A DNA stretch of 64,000 bases from Cylindrospermum sp. NIES-4074 (lineage in GTDB: Bacteria; Cyanobacteriota; Cyanobacteriia; Cyanobacteriales; Nostocaceae), in assembly GCA_003994795.1 (NCBI GenBank), contig AP018269.1, positions 6,103,687 through 6,167,686 of the forward strand. Direction: 5' to 3'. The translations under genes and the position numbers were made by a program. Position 1 is the first letter of the stretch, and each line of letters starts with the position of its first letter. Below the pieces are notes generated by a model. The model worked only from the letters and a program-made list of their open reading frames with translations. It ran no database searches and was not told the origin of the DNA. Shown piece by piece: positions 7,729 through 17,077 of the stretch.

Positions 7729-9237
7729 TTACTTCATATCATAACCAAACAAATTCGGGTCAACTTCCCCTAATTGCAAATCAGCTAAACCATACTCCGC
7801 CCATCGCCTTTTTACCTTCGCCGCTACATTGGGATCTGACTCTAAGGGCGAACCCCATTCATGTTCTGTTTCCGGGGGAATTTTCGTCGTGGCATCAATT
7901 CCCATTCTGCCACCTAAACCTAACTTTTCGCTGGCAAAATCCAAAGTATCAAAGGGTGTATTTGGTAAGATAAATACATCTCTGGTGGGGTCAACTTTGG
8001 AACTAATCGCCCAAACCACTTGACGCGGATCACGAATATTAATGTCTTTATCCACGACAATCACAAACTTGGTATAAGTAAATTGGGGTAATGCACTCCA
8101 AAAAGCTAAGGCTGCTCTTCGCGCTTGTCCGGGATATGCTTTATCAATGGAAATAATTGCGGCTTTGTAACTCAAAGCTTCCATTGGTAAGAAGAAATCG
8201 ACAATTTCTGATACTTGTTGCCGTAGGATGGGGGTATAGATGCGATTTAATGCGATCGCCATCATTGCTTCTTCTTTGGGTGGACGACCGCTGAATGTGG
8301 TTAGATAAATGGGATCTTTGCGGTGTGTCATACACTGGAAGCGGATTAAAGGCGAATCCTCCACACCGCCGTAATAACCCATGTGATCACCAAATGGCCC
8401 ATCCGGTAAAACTTCCCCTGGTGTAATCGTCCCCTCCAGCACAAATTCTGAATCTGCGGGGACTTCCAAATCTACCGTTTTACACTTCGCCAATTGCACC
8501 CCAGAACCGCCATACAGCCCTGCAAATAGCCATTCTGATAAATCTACAGGGATGGGTGTGGCAGCTGCCATAATGATTAAAGGATCAACACCAAGTGCGA
8601 TCGCCACTTCTAATTTTTTCCCACGTTCCGCCGCTTTCCGCAAATGTCTCGCCCCACCCCGCACCGATAACCAGTGTACTGTCATTGTATTCTGAGATTG
8701 CAGTTGCAACCGATACACCCCCACATTAGGCGTACCCGTCTCACAATCCTTAGTAATCACCAGCCCCAAGGTAATAATCTTACCCGCATCACCAACATAA
8801 GGGCGTATCAAAGGCAACTTATTTAAATCTAACTCATTGCCTTTTAGCACCACTTGCTGACAAGCGGGGAAAAAATCCCTTCCTGGCTTCGCCTTTACCA
8901 CATCAAACAGCACTTTGCCAAAATCTATCGCCTGGGAAATCTTCTTCGGCGGTTTTGGTTGTTGCAGCATACTCAGCTTTTTCCCCAGAGTCTCCAACTC
9001 CTCTGGACGCTGCATATTCATCGCCCAGCAAATCCTTTCCACGGTACCCATCAAATTCACCGCCACCGGGAAGGATGCCCCCTTGACATTCTCAAACAAC
9101 AACCCAGGGCCGCCCTTTTGCAGCATTTGGTTGGAAATTTCCGCAATCTCTAAATCCGGGTCAACTAAAGCGGAAATTCGCCGTAATTGTCCCCTTTCTT
9201 CCAGAATTTTAATGAATCCCCGTAAGTCTCTCGCCAT
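7729..9237 (-). CDS. ubiD: UbiD-family decarboxylase (prenylated-FMN dependent)
   Basis: A 502-residue UbiD-family protein, full length for 3-octaprenyl-4-hydroxybenzoate carboxy-lyase. Family features include the N-terminal ARDLRGFIKILEERGQLRRI, the central AIALGVDPLIIMAAATPIP, GEVLPDGPFGDHMGYYG and the C-terminal GRMGIDATTKIP. The reaction is decarboxylation of an aromatic acid with prenylated FMN, and in cyanobacteria a homologue is thought to act in plastoquinone synthesis. The partner prenyltransferase UbiX is not in the window. The gene is monocistronic and convergent with the dioxygenase gene. Confidence 0.9.
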   Translation of the reverse strand: MARDLRGFIKILEERGQLRRISALVDPDLEIAEISNQMLQKGGPGLLFENVKGASFPVAVNLMGTVERICWAMNMQRPEELETLGKKLSMLQQPKPPKKISQAIDFGKVLFDVVKAKPGRDFFPACQQVVLKGNELDLNKLPLIRPYVGDAGKIITLGLVITKDCETGTPNVGVYRLQLQSQNTMTVHWLSVRGGARHLRKAAERGKKLEVAIALGVDPLIIMAAATPIPVDLSEWLFAGLYGGSGVQLAKCKTVDLEVPADSEFVLEGTITPGEVLPDGPFGDHMGYYGGVEDSPLIRFQCMTHRKDPIYLTTFSGRPPKEEAMMAIALNRIYTPILRQQVSEIVDFFLPMEALSYKAAIISIDKAYPGQARRAALAFWSALPQFTYTKFVIVVDKDINIRDPRQVVWAISSKVDPTRDVFILPNTPFDTLDFASEKLGLGGRMGIDATTKIPPETEHEWGSPLESDPNVAAKVKRRWAEYGLADLQLGEVDPNLFGYDMK

Positions 9238-9314
9238 TGTTCTAGTTAAGAAGTGTGAAGCGCTTTCTTATATTATTAAGCATTGTCGCCCTTTCCCTCT
9301 CACCCAGAGGCGAC

Positions 9315-9343
9315 TTGACATTTCACCAGTACAGATGTACTAT
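9315..9343 (+). promoter_or_regulatory. Consensus sigma70-type promoter
   Basis: TTGACA at 9315-9320 and TACTAT at 9338-9343 with the ideal 17-base spacer. It points toward the VWA gene, whose start lies 220-260 bases further on, implying a long 5' leader. The gap 9238-9559 otherwise shows no gene. Confidence 0.55.
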
Positions 9344-9598
9344 ATATTTATGAACCTTCGATGAGTGTATCAGCCAATTGATTAGGTGATGCTCAAGATT
9401 TGTAGTTGCTGAAAGTCTATAAAGTCCGTTTCGTAAATGCAACTATTACCACACAATATTTGTGCTACCCAGACCAATTGTAACATAGATTTGGCATAAT
9501 TTTTAATCACGGTTTATTGGTTGTTTAACCTCAAAATTTTGGGGTAATAATCACCGTAGATGACCAACAAAATTTACCCGATAATAGCAGGTGTAAAG

Positions 9599-12136
9599 AT
9601 GGCAAATAAAGCTGCAAAAAATCCAGACATCACTTTGCAATCTTCCCCCAATAACTCCAAAATAAAATTCACTCTTTACAATTTAGCTGGTAAGGAGAAA
9701 GCTTACTATTTAGTAGACAGAGTTAATCTAGAAATCAAGCCTGATGCTATCCCCAAAAAAGCGGTAGCCCATAGTATCATTATCATTGATCGTTCGGGTT
9801 CTATGTCTGGTGATATTGAGGCTTTGAAAGATACAATAATTAAACTTTTGACTTTAGATGAATACAGCAACTCTCAGTTAGTCGTTTCTCTAATCTCTTA
9901 TTCTTCTCACGGTGATGTTACTTGTCATTTCCAACGCATCCCAATTCAAGAAGTGATGGGTCGAAATTCCCCGTACTTGGAAGAAATACAAAAAATTCGC
10001 GCCAGCTATCTTACCTGCATTTCTCAGTCATTACAATTAGCTAAAACCCTCATTCAAGCGGGTGAATTGACAGCGATTACTTTGCACAGTGACGGCTATG
10101 CTAATGATAGCAGCCCGACTACAGAAGTCAAAGCTTTAGAAGCGATATGTAACGAACTCAAACATCTAGATGTTTTTGTCAATACTATCGCCTATTCACC
10201 TTATTCTGATTTTAAATTGTTGGCGAAAATTGCCAATAGTGTTTCCGGTAGCTGTGTGCAAGCTGGAAACATCAAAGAAGTATATGATGCCATTTACAGC
10301 ACTGCAAACTTGTTAACTGAAGCTGTGGGAATATCAATCGAAGAACCGTTAGGTAATGATTACACTTATCAGGTGTTTTTCTCTCAAACTGCCAAGAAAA
10401 TTTATGGGACTAACCAAACGCTCAAAATATTGGGTTTGAAACCAGAAGATGAGGGAATTATCTATAAATATCAGCAAGTCACTAAAGACACTTATGAACA
10501 ACTTAAAGATATTCCTGTGACACAAAATCATCAATCAGTTTATGCTTTTGCTAAAGCAAATTTAGCTGAAGGTAATTTGAATACTGCTAAGTATGCGCTA
10601 GCGAGTACATTTAACGCCACATTAACAGAAAGACACGCTAAAGCACTTACTAATCGAGACGTTTCTAACTTTGCTCAAGATATTGACATTGTTTTGTTTT
10701 ACCCCGATGTTCTCGAAAAACAGGAAATACTTGATGGAGTGAAAGTTAACAATAAAATCTCCTTACTTGAACTCATCCAAATTTTTGCTGAATATCGTCA
10801 AAGCATCATTGTCAACATCAAAAATCTGCAAGATAACTATCAAAGAAAAGGTGTCAAGCGGGTAAAAGGCGTACGCGATGAAAATGGGGAACTTGTCAAG
10901 CCTTGGTTACGAACAGAAAATATTGTTCAAGGCGATTATGTGGAGATGGGTGTATTTGAAATTAATCGCAACACCGCCACTATCAATATGCTTGTTAACC
11001 GTAAAGTCAAGCTTGTCAAAGCTGAAGACAAAACCCCTATTATTGAAGTTGCAGGTTTGTTGGTAAATGACCTAGCTACTTTTAATAATTACACCATTGT
11101 TAGTGATGGGGAGATAAATGTTAAATCTCTGCAAGTCAAAATCAGTAATAAAAAAGCCTTTGACTTGTTGAAAGAAAAAGGTGTGATCGATGCTGAAAAA
11201 TTTGACTTTCATGCTGAATACACCATCCAGTTAGACAACTTACCTCTAGTACCCTTTGATGGACGTTACAGCAGCATTGACGGTTTATTCACTCAACTAG
11301 CAGAAATAAAGATTCTCTCTAGTATTCTTTCAGCTTACCTGCGTGATGAGTCAGATGTGTTTATCTCAGAACAATTAGATGAGTTGAAAAAATATTACTT
11401 GTCTAAAAATCTGTACTTGAATTTTCCCTCAACCAACGATTACACCGATATCAAAGAAGCTATAAATAAGGGGATAATTGACTCCCGTGTTAGCTATAAA
11501 ATCGACATTGGTAGTCAAGATATCCTCAACCTCAGTAAGCTTTATTCTGCTAATAAGTTTTTAGAAAGAAGATATGAAGCTTATGATCAAGAAACTGGGG
11601 AGATTTTTACTAGTCCTAGCTGTGAAATGGCATTTAATGAAAATATAGCTTTTAGACAAAAGCCAATTTCGGCACGGATGAAGATTACCAAAGTTGACGA
11701 ATTGATGAAACCAATTTTTGATGACTTTCTCGGACTGGATGAAAATCACAGAGTCGCAGAAATTTTGAGCAAAGTTGGTGCTGATATTTTGGTGCTAGTG
11801 TTGCAAGCTAAACACGCTGGTAGAAATATCAGTAAGGAGGAAATTATTGCAGCTATGACAGCAGCAAATAGTAAATTAGAGCAATATGCTGAGAAAATTT
11901 ACCAAGAAAAGATTTCTCCTTTGGTATTTTACGTTGGTGCGACGGGACTGTTGCCAGATGAAATTTCAGCTAAAGCCATGACTGCTGAGGAAGTTGCTGC
12001 TAAGTACCCTAATTTGCAGTTTTCTAAACATGAGCAGGAAGGCACGTTTTTTGTAGTTGGTGACAGCATTATCAGCGTCTATGCTCAGACTGAGTATTAC
12101 AGCAAAAAAGTGGCTGTGGGTGTAGAAGAAGATTAG
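9599..12136 (+). CDS. Large von Willebrand factor A (VWA) domain protein
   Basis: An 845-residue cytosolic protein. The VWA domain occupies roughly residues 55-240 with a complete MIDAS: D-R-S-G-S in HSIIIIDRSGSMSG, a Thr in YLTCISQSL, and an Asp in TLHSDGYAND. The remaining 600 residues lack a domain I recognise; they look like mixed alpha/beta with long helices. There is no signal peptide or membrane segment. The start at 9599 follows AGGTGTAAAG; an ATG at 9560 (MTNKIYPIIAG) would add 13 residues and has a poorer site. No MoxR ATPase, the common VWA partner, is adjacent. Function unknown. Confidence 0.8.
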   Translation: MANKAAKNPDITLQSSPNNSKIKFTLYNLAGKEKAYYLVDRVNLEIKPDAIPKKAVAHSIIIIDRSGSMSGDIEALKDTIIKLLTLDEYSNSQLVVSLISYSSHGDVTCHFQRIPIQEVMGRNSPYLEEIQKIRASYLTCISQSLQLAKTLIQAGELTAITLHSDGYANDSSPTTEVKALEAICNELKHLDVFVNTIAYSPYSDFKLLAKIANSVSGSCVQAGNIKEVYDAIYSTANLLTEAVGISIEEPLGNDYTYQVFFSQTAKKIYGTNQTLKILGLKPEDEGIIYKYQQVTKDTYEQLKDIPVTQNHQSVYAFAKANLAEGNLNTAKYALASTFNATLTERHAKALTNRDVSNFAQDIDIVLFYPDVLEKQEILDGVKVNNKISLLELIQIFAEYRQSIIVNIKNLQDNYQRKGVKRVKGVRDENGELVKPWLRTENIVQGDYVEMGVFEINRNTATINMLVNRKVKLVKAEDKTPIIEVAGLLVNDLATFNNYTIVSDGEINVKSLQVKISNKKAFDLLKEKGVIDAEKFDFHAEYTIQLDNLPLVPFDGRYSSIDGLFTQLAEIKILSSILSAYLRDESDVFISEQLDELKKYYLSKNLYLNFPSTNDYTDIKEAINKGIIDSRVSYKIDIGSQDILNLSKLYSANKFLERRYEAYDQETGEIFTSPSCEMAFNENIAFRQKPISARMKITKVDELMKPIFDDFLGLDENHRVAEILSKVGADILVLVLQAKHAGRNISKEEIIAAMTAANSKLEQYAEKIYQEKISPLVFYVGATGLLPDEISAKAMTAEEVAAKYPNLQFSKHEQEGTFFVVGDSIISVYAQTEYYSKKVAVGVEED

Positions 12137-12153
12137 GTTTAAATAAACACAAT

Positions 12154-12183
12154 TGTAGAGACGTTTCATGAAACGTCTCTACA
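12154..12183. repeat. 30-bp perfect palindrome (dispersed family, copy 1)
   Basis: TGTAGAGACGTTTCA directly followed by its exact reverse complement. It lies 18 bases after the VWA stop and could work as a terminator for both convergent genes. A sister copy with a changed centre is at 38781-38808. Confidence 0.85.
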
Positions 12184-12189
12184 AGTGAA

Positions 12190-12798
12190 TTAGATTCCAA
12201 TTATGAAGCTCATAATCATACCAGCAATTTGCCTGAGTCCTTCCCCTAAACCTGGAATCATAAACAGAATCATTAAACCAAAAATACTATATTGACTTTC
12301 TCCAAATATCTTTAAGGGTGGAATAATCTCACTGAAGACATGAAAACCATCAAGTGGGGGAATTGGCAAGAGATTAAACAGAAATAAAGTCAAATTTAGC
12401 CGTGCTGCTAGTGCAATAAATTCAACACTCAAAAATTCTGGAAGAATCTCGTTATAGTAAAGTCTGATCACTATGGTAAATAGAATCCCTAAAGCCAGAT
12501 TTGACAAAGGGCCAGCAGCAGATACCAAAATATTGCCTAGCTTTGCAGAGCGAAATTTTGAAGGGTTTACAGGCATTTGTCCCCAGGCTATACCTGAGAT
12601 ACAAAGAAAGATAATTGATTGCCATCCCATATGCACTACAGGATTTAGTGTGAGATGACCGGTTTTGCTCGGTGTGTCATCTCCCTGGCTGATAGCCGCC
12701 CAGCCATGAGCAAGTTCATGTAAAGTGATAGAGAATATGACAATGGCAACGATGCGGAAAAAAAGTATTGGATCTTCAGTTAGTGTATAGATAAACAT
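12190..12798 (-). CDS. Site-2 protease-family (M50) intramembrane metalloprotease
   Basis: A 202-residue polytopic membrane protein with the zinc motif His27-Glu28-Leu-Ala-His31 (TLHELAHG) inside the first hydrophobic region and the second family motif NLLPIPPLDGFHV, whose Asp is the third zinc ligand. This is the minimal S2P type, without PDZ or CBS domains, thought to cut membrane-embedded anti-sigma factors or signal-peptide remnants. About five membrane segments are visible. Its substrate cannot be inferred from the neighbours. The gene is convergent with the VWA gene across the palindrome. Confidence 0.85.
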   Translation of the reverse strand: MFIYTLTEDPILFFRIVAIVIFSITLHELAHGWAAISQGDDTPSKTGHLTLNPVVHMGWQSIIFLCISGIAWGQMPVNPSKFRSAKLGNILVSAAGPLSNLALGILFTIVIRLYYNEILPEFLSVEFIALAARLNLTLFLFNLLPIPPLDGFHVFSEIIPPLKIFGESQYSIFGLMILFMIPGLGEGLRQIAGMIMSFIIGI

Positions 12799-13469
12799 AT
12801 ATTCTAGTTAGTGGTATGAGTGCAATTTAGATATGTGCTGTCTCAAAATTCAGCTATCTAAGAAAAGAAAAAAAAGTTTCTGTCCTAATCACATTCAGTT
12901 GCCGTGGTATAAACCCAGAATGGGCGGAAATGTTGGTATAGAATAAATTTGTATCATCAATCCGCTTTCAACTGGCGCTTTTGGTAGATTTAGAAGTGCT
13001 ATTATACACATAATAGCACTGTAATTTGTCTATTTACGTAAAATCAACTGTATTTTTTGGTATATTTTCTAAATTAAATAGACTCAGATGGAGTTTGAGA
13101 GTGTGTGTTAGTGCCTTTAGACCAGCCTCTACCATATTAGGTAACTAATAGCCTGCTAGTTAACACGGTATTTTTATGAAGTTTTTATATATAAAATATT
13201 TTAGTTTGCGGTTAGGCACTATAGTGGGGGAGCTACAACATAGCTGTTAAATTGACGGATTATACTGGATCTCAGCAAAAAACTGAGAGCTTAAACTACA
13301 TTTTTTATACATAGAAATTCTCTCATTATTCTGATTTTGATAAGAATTAAGTCTTTTTTGCGGTTAAAAATTTTATATATCTATTAAAGAAATAAAAAAT
13401 AACATAAGAATTTAGTTGTAAAATCTCGGCTTCTTGATATTATTTTTGTTGCACTTAAGGCAAACAACA
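12799..13469. other. AT-rich intergenic stretch with one hairpin
   Basis: About 670 bases upstream of the symporter genes without a supported gene. It contains a perfect hairpin AGTGCTATTAT-acac-ATAATAGCACT at 12995-13020 (11-pair stem). The region is strongly AT-rich, as expected for a promoter-bearing leader, but I cannot single out one promoter. Confidence 0.5.
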
Positions 13470-13724
13470 ATGGATGAACATCAGCGCCGTGCTTATTGGC
13501 GTGCCAATACGGCTTTAATTCGTAATCTTTTAATTGTCTGGGTACTGGTTTCTCTCGTTTTTAGTATTTTGTTGGTTCAGCCATTAAACGGGATACGTTT
13601 TTTTGGCGTACCTTTTGGCTTCTGGATGGCGCAACAAGGATCAATCTTGGTATTTGTGGGATTGATTTTCACTTATGCCTTCCAAATGGACAAGTTAGAT
13701 CGTAAATACAATATCAAGAAGTGA
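13470..13724 (+). CDS. DUF4212-type small subunit of a sodium:solute symporter
   Basis: An 84-residue protein with two membrane segments (LLIVWVLVSLVFSILLV and GSILVFVGLIFTYAFQM) and the family N-terminus MDEHQRRAYWRANTALI. This protein type is found immediately before large SSS-family transporters, probably as an accessory subunit. The start at 13470 fits the family and has AAGG upstream; an earlier ATG at 13434 would add 12 residues. The gene ends nine bases before the symporter GTG, so the two are surely one operon. Confidence 0.85.
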   Translation: MDEHQRRAYWRANTALIRNLLIVWVLVSLVFSILLVQPLNGIRFFGVPFGFWMAQQGSILVFVGLIFTYAFQMDKLDRKYNIKK

Positions 13725-13733
13725 GGAAAAACC

Positions 13734-15389
13734 GTGTCTGTTGAAATTTGGACTATTTTGTTGGTTGGACTCTCTTTTCTTGTCTACATTTACATTGGTT
13801 GGCAATCACGAGTCGAAAATACTAAAGACTTTTTTATAGCAGGTCAGGGGATACCTTCAATTGCTAACGGTGCTGCTACCGCAGCTGACTGGATGTCGGC
13901 AGCTTCGTTTATTTCAATGGCGGGGTTGATTTCTTTTTTGGGTTATGACGGTTCTATTTATCTGATGGGTTGGACTGGTGGCTATGTATTACTTGCCTTG
14001 TTGCTGGCCCCTTATCTGCGAAAATTTGGTAAGTATACAGTGCCGGATTTTGTAGGCGATCGCTACGATTCTAATATTGCCCGGTTGGTGGCGGTAGTTG
14101 CAGCCATTTTTATCTCCCTCACTTATGTTGCTGGACAAATGCGGGGTGTGGGTATTGTCTTTAGTCGCTTCCTCCAAGTAGATATTAATACAGGCGTGAT
14201 CATCGGCATGGTGATCGTCGGCTTTTTTGCAGTTTTGGGGGGGATGAAAGGCATCACTTGGACGCAGGTGGCGCAATACTGCGTGTTGATTCTTGCTTAC
14301 CTAATTCCGGCGATCGCGATCGCTTGGCTGTTAACAGGGAATCCTGTCCCCCAATTAGCATTTACTTTTAGTGATGTTGCTGACAAGCTCAATAAAATCC
14401 AACTTGACCTGGGGTTTAAAGAGTATACTCAGCCATTTGTCAACAAGTCGATGTTAGATGTGTTGTTTACCACTATTGCCTTAATGGTAGGTACTGCTGG
14501 TTTGCCTCATATCATCGTCCGCTTCTACACAGTAACCAGCGTGAGGGCTGCACGTTTTTCTGCTGGTTGGGCATTATTATTTATTGCCATTCTTTATACC
14601 ACAGCCCCCGCTCTGTCGATGTTTGCCCGCTATAACTTAATCGATACTCTGCATAATCGCACGGTTGCGGAAGTGCAGCAGCTAGACTGGGCCACCAAGT
14701 GGGAAAAAACTGGATTGCTGGCTTTTGACGATAAAAATAAAGATGGGCGTTTGCAGTTAACCCCCAATAAAGACACCAACGAAATTAAGATTGACCGAGA
14801 TATCATTGTACTTTCTACCCCAGAGATAGCAAAACTTGCGCCTTGGGTAATTGCTTTGGTAGCGGCGGGTGGTTTGGCTGCGGCGTTATCCACAGCATCA
14901 GGTTTATTGTTGGTAATTTCCAGTTCCGTCGCTCATGATGTCTATTACCGCATCATAGATTCCAGCGCTTCTGAAAAAAAACGGGTGTTTGTGGGGCGCG
15001 TTATGGTCGGTTTATCCCTCGTCCTCGCCGGATATTTTGGGGTAAATCCGCCGGGATTTGTGAGTGAGGTGGTGGCTTTTGCCTTTGGTTTAGCGGCTGC
15101 TAGCTTCTTCCCTGTGATTTTTCTGGGGATTTTTGACAAGCGCACCAATGCTCAAGGAGCGATCGCCGGCATGTTAACTGGTTTGACTTTTACAATTATC
15201 TATATCATTGGTGTCAAATTCGCAGGTATGCCTGCCTGGTTTTTTGAGGTTTCACCAGAAGGAATTGGCACTTTGGGTATGATTATTAACTTGGTAGTTG
15301 CCTTGGTGGTTTCTCGCTTGACGCCACCTCCATCAGCTGAAATTCAAGCGCTAGTAGAAGACCTCCGTAGCCCGATTATTGAAGAATAA
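13734..15389 (+). CDS. Sodium:solute symporter (SSS family, acetate-permease-like)
   Basis: A 551-residue transporter with about 13 membrane segments and SSS signatures: FFIAGQGIPSIANGAATAAD near the N-terminus, GGMKGITWTQVAQY, GTAGLPHIIVRFYT and AAGGLAAALSTASGLLLVI. It probably imports a small organic acid with sodium, as ActP-like members do. An extramembrane insertion near residue 330 carries DDKNKDGRLQL, an EF-hand-like D-x-N-x-D-G loop that may bind calcium. The GTG start at 13734 follows GAGGAAAAACC. It is translated right after the DUF4212 subunit. Confidence 0.88.
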   Translation: MSVEIWTILLVGLSFLVYIYIGWQSRVENTKDFFIAGQGIPSIANGAATAADWMSAASFISMAGLISFLGYDGSIYLMGWTGGYVLLALLLAPYLRKFGKYTVPDFVGDRYDSNIARLVAVVAAIFISLTYVAGQMRGVGIVFSRFLQVDINTGVIIGMVIVGFFAVLGGMKGITWTQVAQYCVLILAYLIPAIAIAWLLTGNPVPQLAFTFSDVADKLNKIQLDLGFKEYTQPFVNKSMLDVLFTTIALMVGTAGLPHIIVRFYTVTSVRAARFSAGWALLFIAILYTTAPALSMFARYNLIDTLHNRTVAEVQQLDWATKWEKTGLLAFDDKNKDGRLQLTPNKDTNEIKIDRDIIVLSTPEIAKLAPWVIALVAAGGLAAALSTASGLLLVISSSVAHDVYYRIIDSSASEKKRVFVGRVMVGLSLVLAGYFGVNPPGFVSEVVAFAFGLAAASFFPVIFLGIFDKRTNAQGAIAGMLTGLTFTIIYIIGVKFAGMPAWFFEVSPEGIGTLGMIINLVVALVVSRLTPPPSAEIQALVEDLRSPIIEE

Positions 15390-15519
15390 GGTAGTTCTGG
15401 GAAAGGGGGTAGAGGAGAGATATATTCCATAATTCCTCCTTCCCCAATCTCCAATTTCTCTACTGTCCAACAACTGAAAGCGGTTTTCAGTTGCAAGAAT
15501 TCTTGGAGTTTGGCTATTT

Positions 15520-16584
15520 TCATCCTGATATCTGGTTGTTCAACTCTGGTGCTGATGAGAAAGGAGGGGCTACTAGGGAATTTTGACCATTCGCAACAGA
15601 TGGACTGCCCAAAAACTCTGTATACCACTCAATTGTTTCTCTCAGTCCTTCATTGAAAGAATAACGGGGAGTCCAACCAAGAATTTTTTGTGCCTTCTCT
15701 ATTGATACGTGCTGATGCAAGATTTCTCCATGACTTTGGGGTATAACTACAGGCTCTATATCCTCACGATTCATGAGGTGTTGAATCTTTTGCACTATCT
15801 CTAGCACCTTCCAACTACCCCCCATTGCAAAGTTGAATGCCTCTCCATGCACCTTGGGATTTTCTAGACCTTCAAACATAGCGATATAGGCATTCACAGC
15901 ATCTTGAACATACAAAAAGTCTCGCATAAAACTTCCCTGGATGGGCACACGAATGATAGGGGGTTGATTTTGCAACAGACAGCGAATAGTATTTGGTATT
16001 AATCGATTTAAGTTCAAATCCCCACCGCCGTAAATATTACCAAACCTGCCTATAACTACTGGCAATCCGTAGCTGTTATGGTAACTTCGAGCAATCATAT
16101 CACCGCAGCTTTTGGAAACATCATAGGGATTTTTTCCTACAGTTGGTAGGTCTTCTGTATAAGGCAAAATAGGACTATCGCCGTAGGCTTTGTCACTTGA
16201 TGCTACTACTACTCGTTGGACTAGATCAGAATGAACACGACAAGCTTCTAAAATGTTGTAAGTGCCGCGAATGTTAATTTCAAATGCTTGTCGGGGTTTC
16301 TCAAATGCCAGACCTTCAACTGAAATTGCTGCTAAATGAAATACCGTATTAATATTGTGGTCGCTAATTACTTTTTCTAGTAGTGAGTAATCCTCAATTG
16401 ACCCAACAATATTCTTAACTTGGTAAATTACTCCACTGTGTACAAAATAACTGTTTGGGTTCCAATCAGCCAGTATTGTCGTGACTATCGCACCCTGTTC
16501 TAGTAAGTACTTGGTTAACCACGAACCCATAAAACCAGAGGCTCCGGTTATTAACACCCGGCGATCGCACAAAGTATGACTCAT
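15520..16584 (-). CDS. NAD-dependent sugar-nucleotide epimerase/dehydratase (CDP-glucose 4,6-dehydratase-like)
   Basis: A 354-residue extended SDR enzyme. The Rossmann motif GASGFMG is at residues 14-20; the active site has SSDKAYGD and Tyr-x3-Lys in NPYDVSKS. The SDK and NPYDVSKSCGDM signatures are closest to CDP-glucose 4,6-dehydratases, which make 4-keto-6-deoxy sugars for surface glycans; GDP- or UDP-sugar epimerase is the alternative. The last 25 residues (SVANGQNSL...) look poorly ordered. No other sugar genes adjoin, but the window has glycosyltransferases at 49-57 kb. The start is ATG at 16584. Confidence 0.8.
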   Translation of the reverse strand: MSHTLCDRRVLITGASGFMGSWLTKYLLEQGAIVTTILADWNPNSYFVHSGVIYQVKNIVGSIEDYSLLEKVISDHNINTVFHLAAISVEGLAFEKPRQAFEINIRGTYNILEACRVHSDLVQRVVVASSDKAYGDSPILPYTEDLPTVGKNPYDVSKSCGDMIARSYHNSYGLPVVIGRFGNIYGGGDLNLNRLIPNTIRCLLQNQPPIIRVPIQGSFMRDFLYVQDAVNAYIAMFEGLENPKVHGEAFNFAMGGSWKVLEIVQKIQHLMNREDIEPVVIPQSHGEILHQHVSIEKAQKILGWTPRYSFNEGLRETIEWYTEFLGSPSVANGQNSLVAPPFSSAPELNNQISG

Positions 16585-17077
16585 TAATGCACCTCAGATA
16601 AAGAAGCTTGAATCGATTCTTTTAATACAAGGACTAAGATGAATTTACTTGCATGACAATACTTGGCGATTTTGTCTGAAAGTAAATCGCTAAGTATTAC
16701 TGATTCGTGTACTAAGCAAACTTAGATTTGCTCAATTAGCGAATTTTTTCCCAAAACTAGTCAAATTTTACTACATTAATTATATTTTTTAGATAAATTA
16801 TACTCAAAAATTTTGCCCTACTGAGGCTTGAGGCAAAACCTGAGTTGAAATTATTGAAAGCTTCATCCGGCAAAGGTTTTATTTAAAATAAATGAGTTAA
16901 TGCCTGACATTTTGTATGGAAATTTTAAAATTAAGATGTGCTTGCCCAAGCGATCGCCACCGAAGCAACAAAAAGTATAATTTAACTGCACATCAACAGT
17001 TTCTTAAGGGCAGTGTAGCTGATTGCTGGGTGTGAATACTTGATAGCGATCGCATTGGCAAAGATCATTGCCGACAG
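16585..17077. other. Intergenic stretch, no gene recognised
   Basis: About 490 bases between two minus-strand genes. It contains AT-rich DNA and two HIP1 sites. No open frame, RNA or strong hairpin is supported. Confidence 0.4.
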
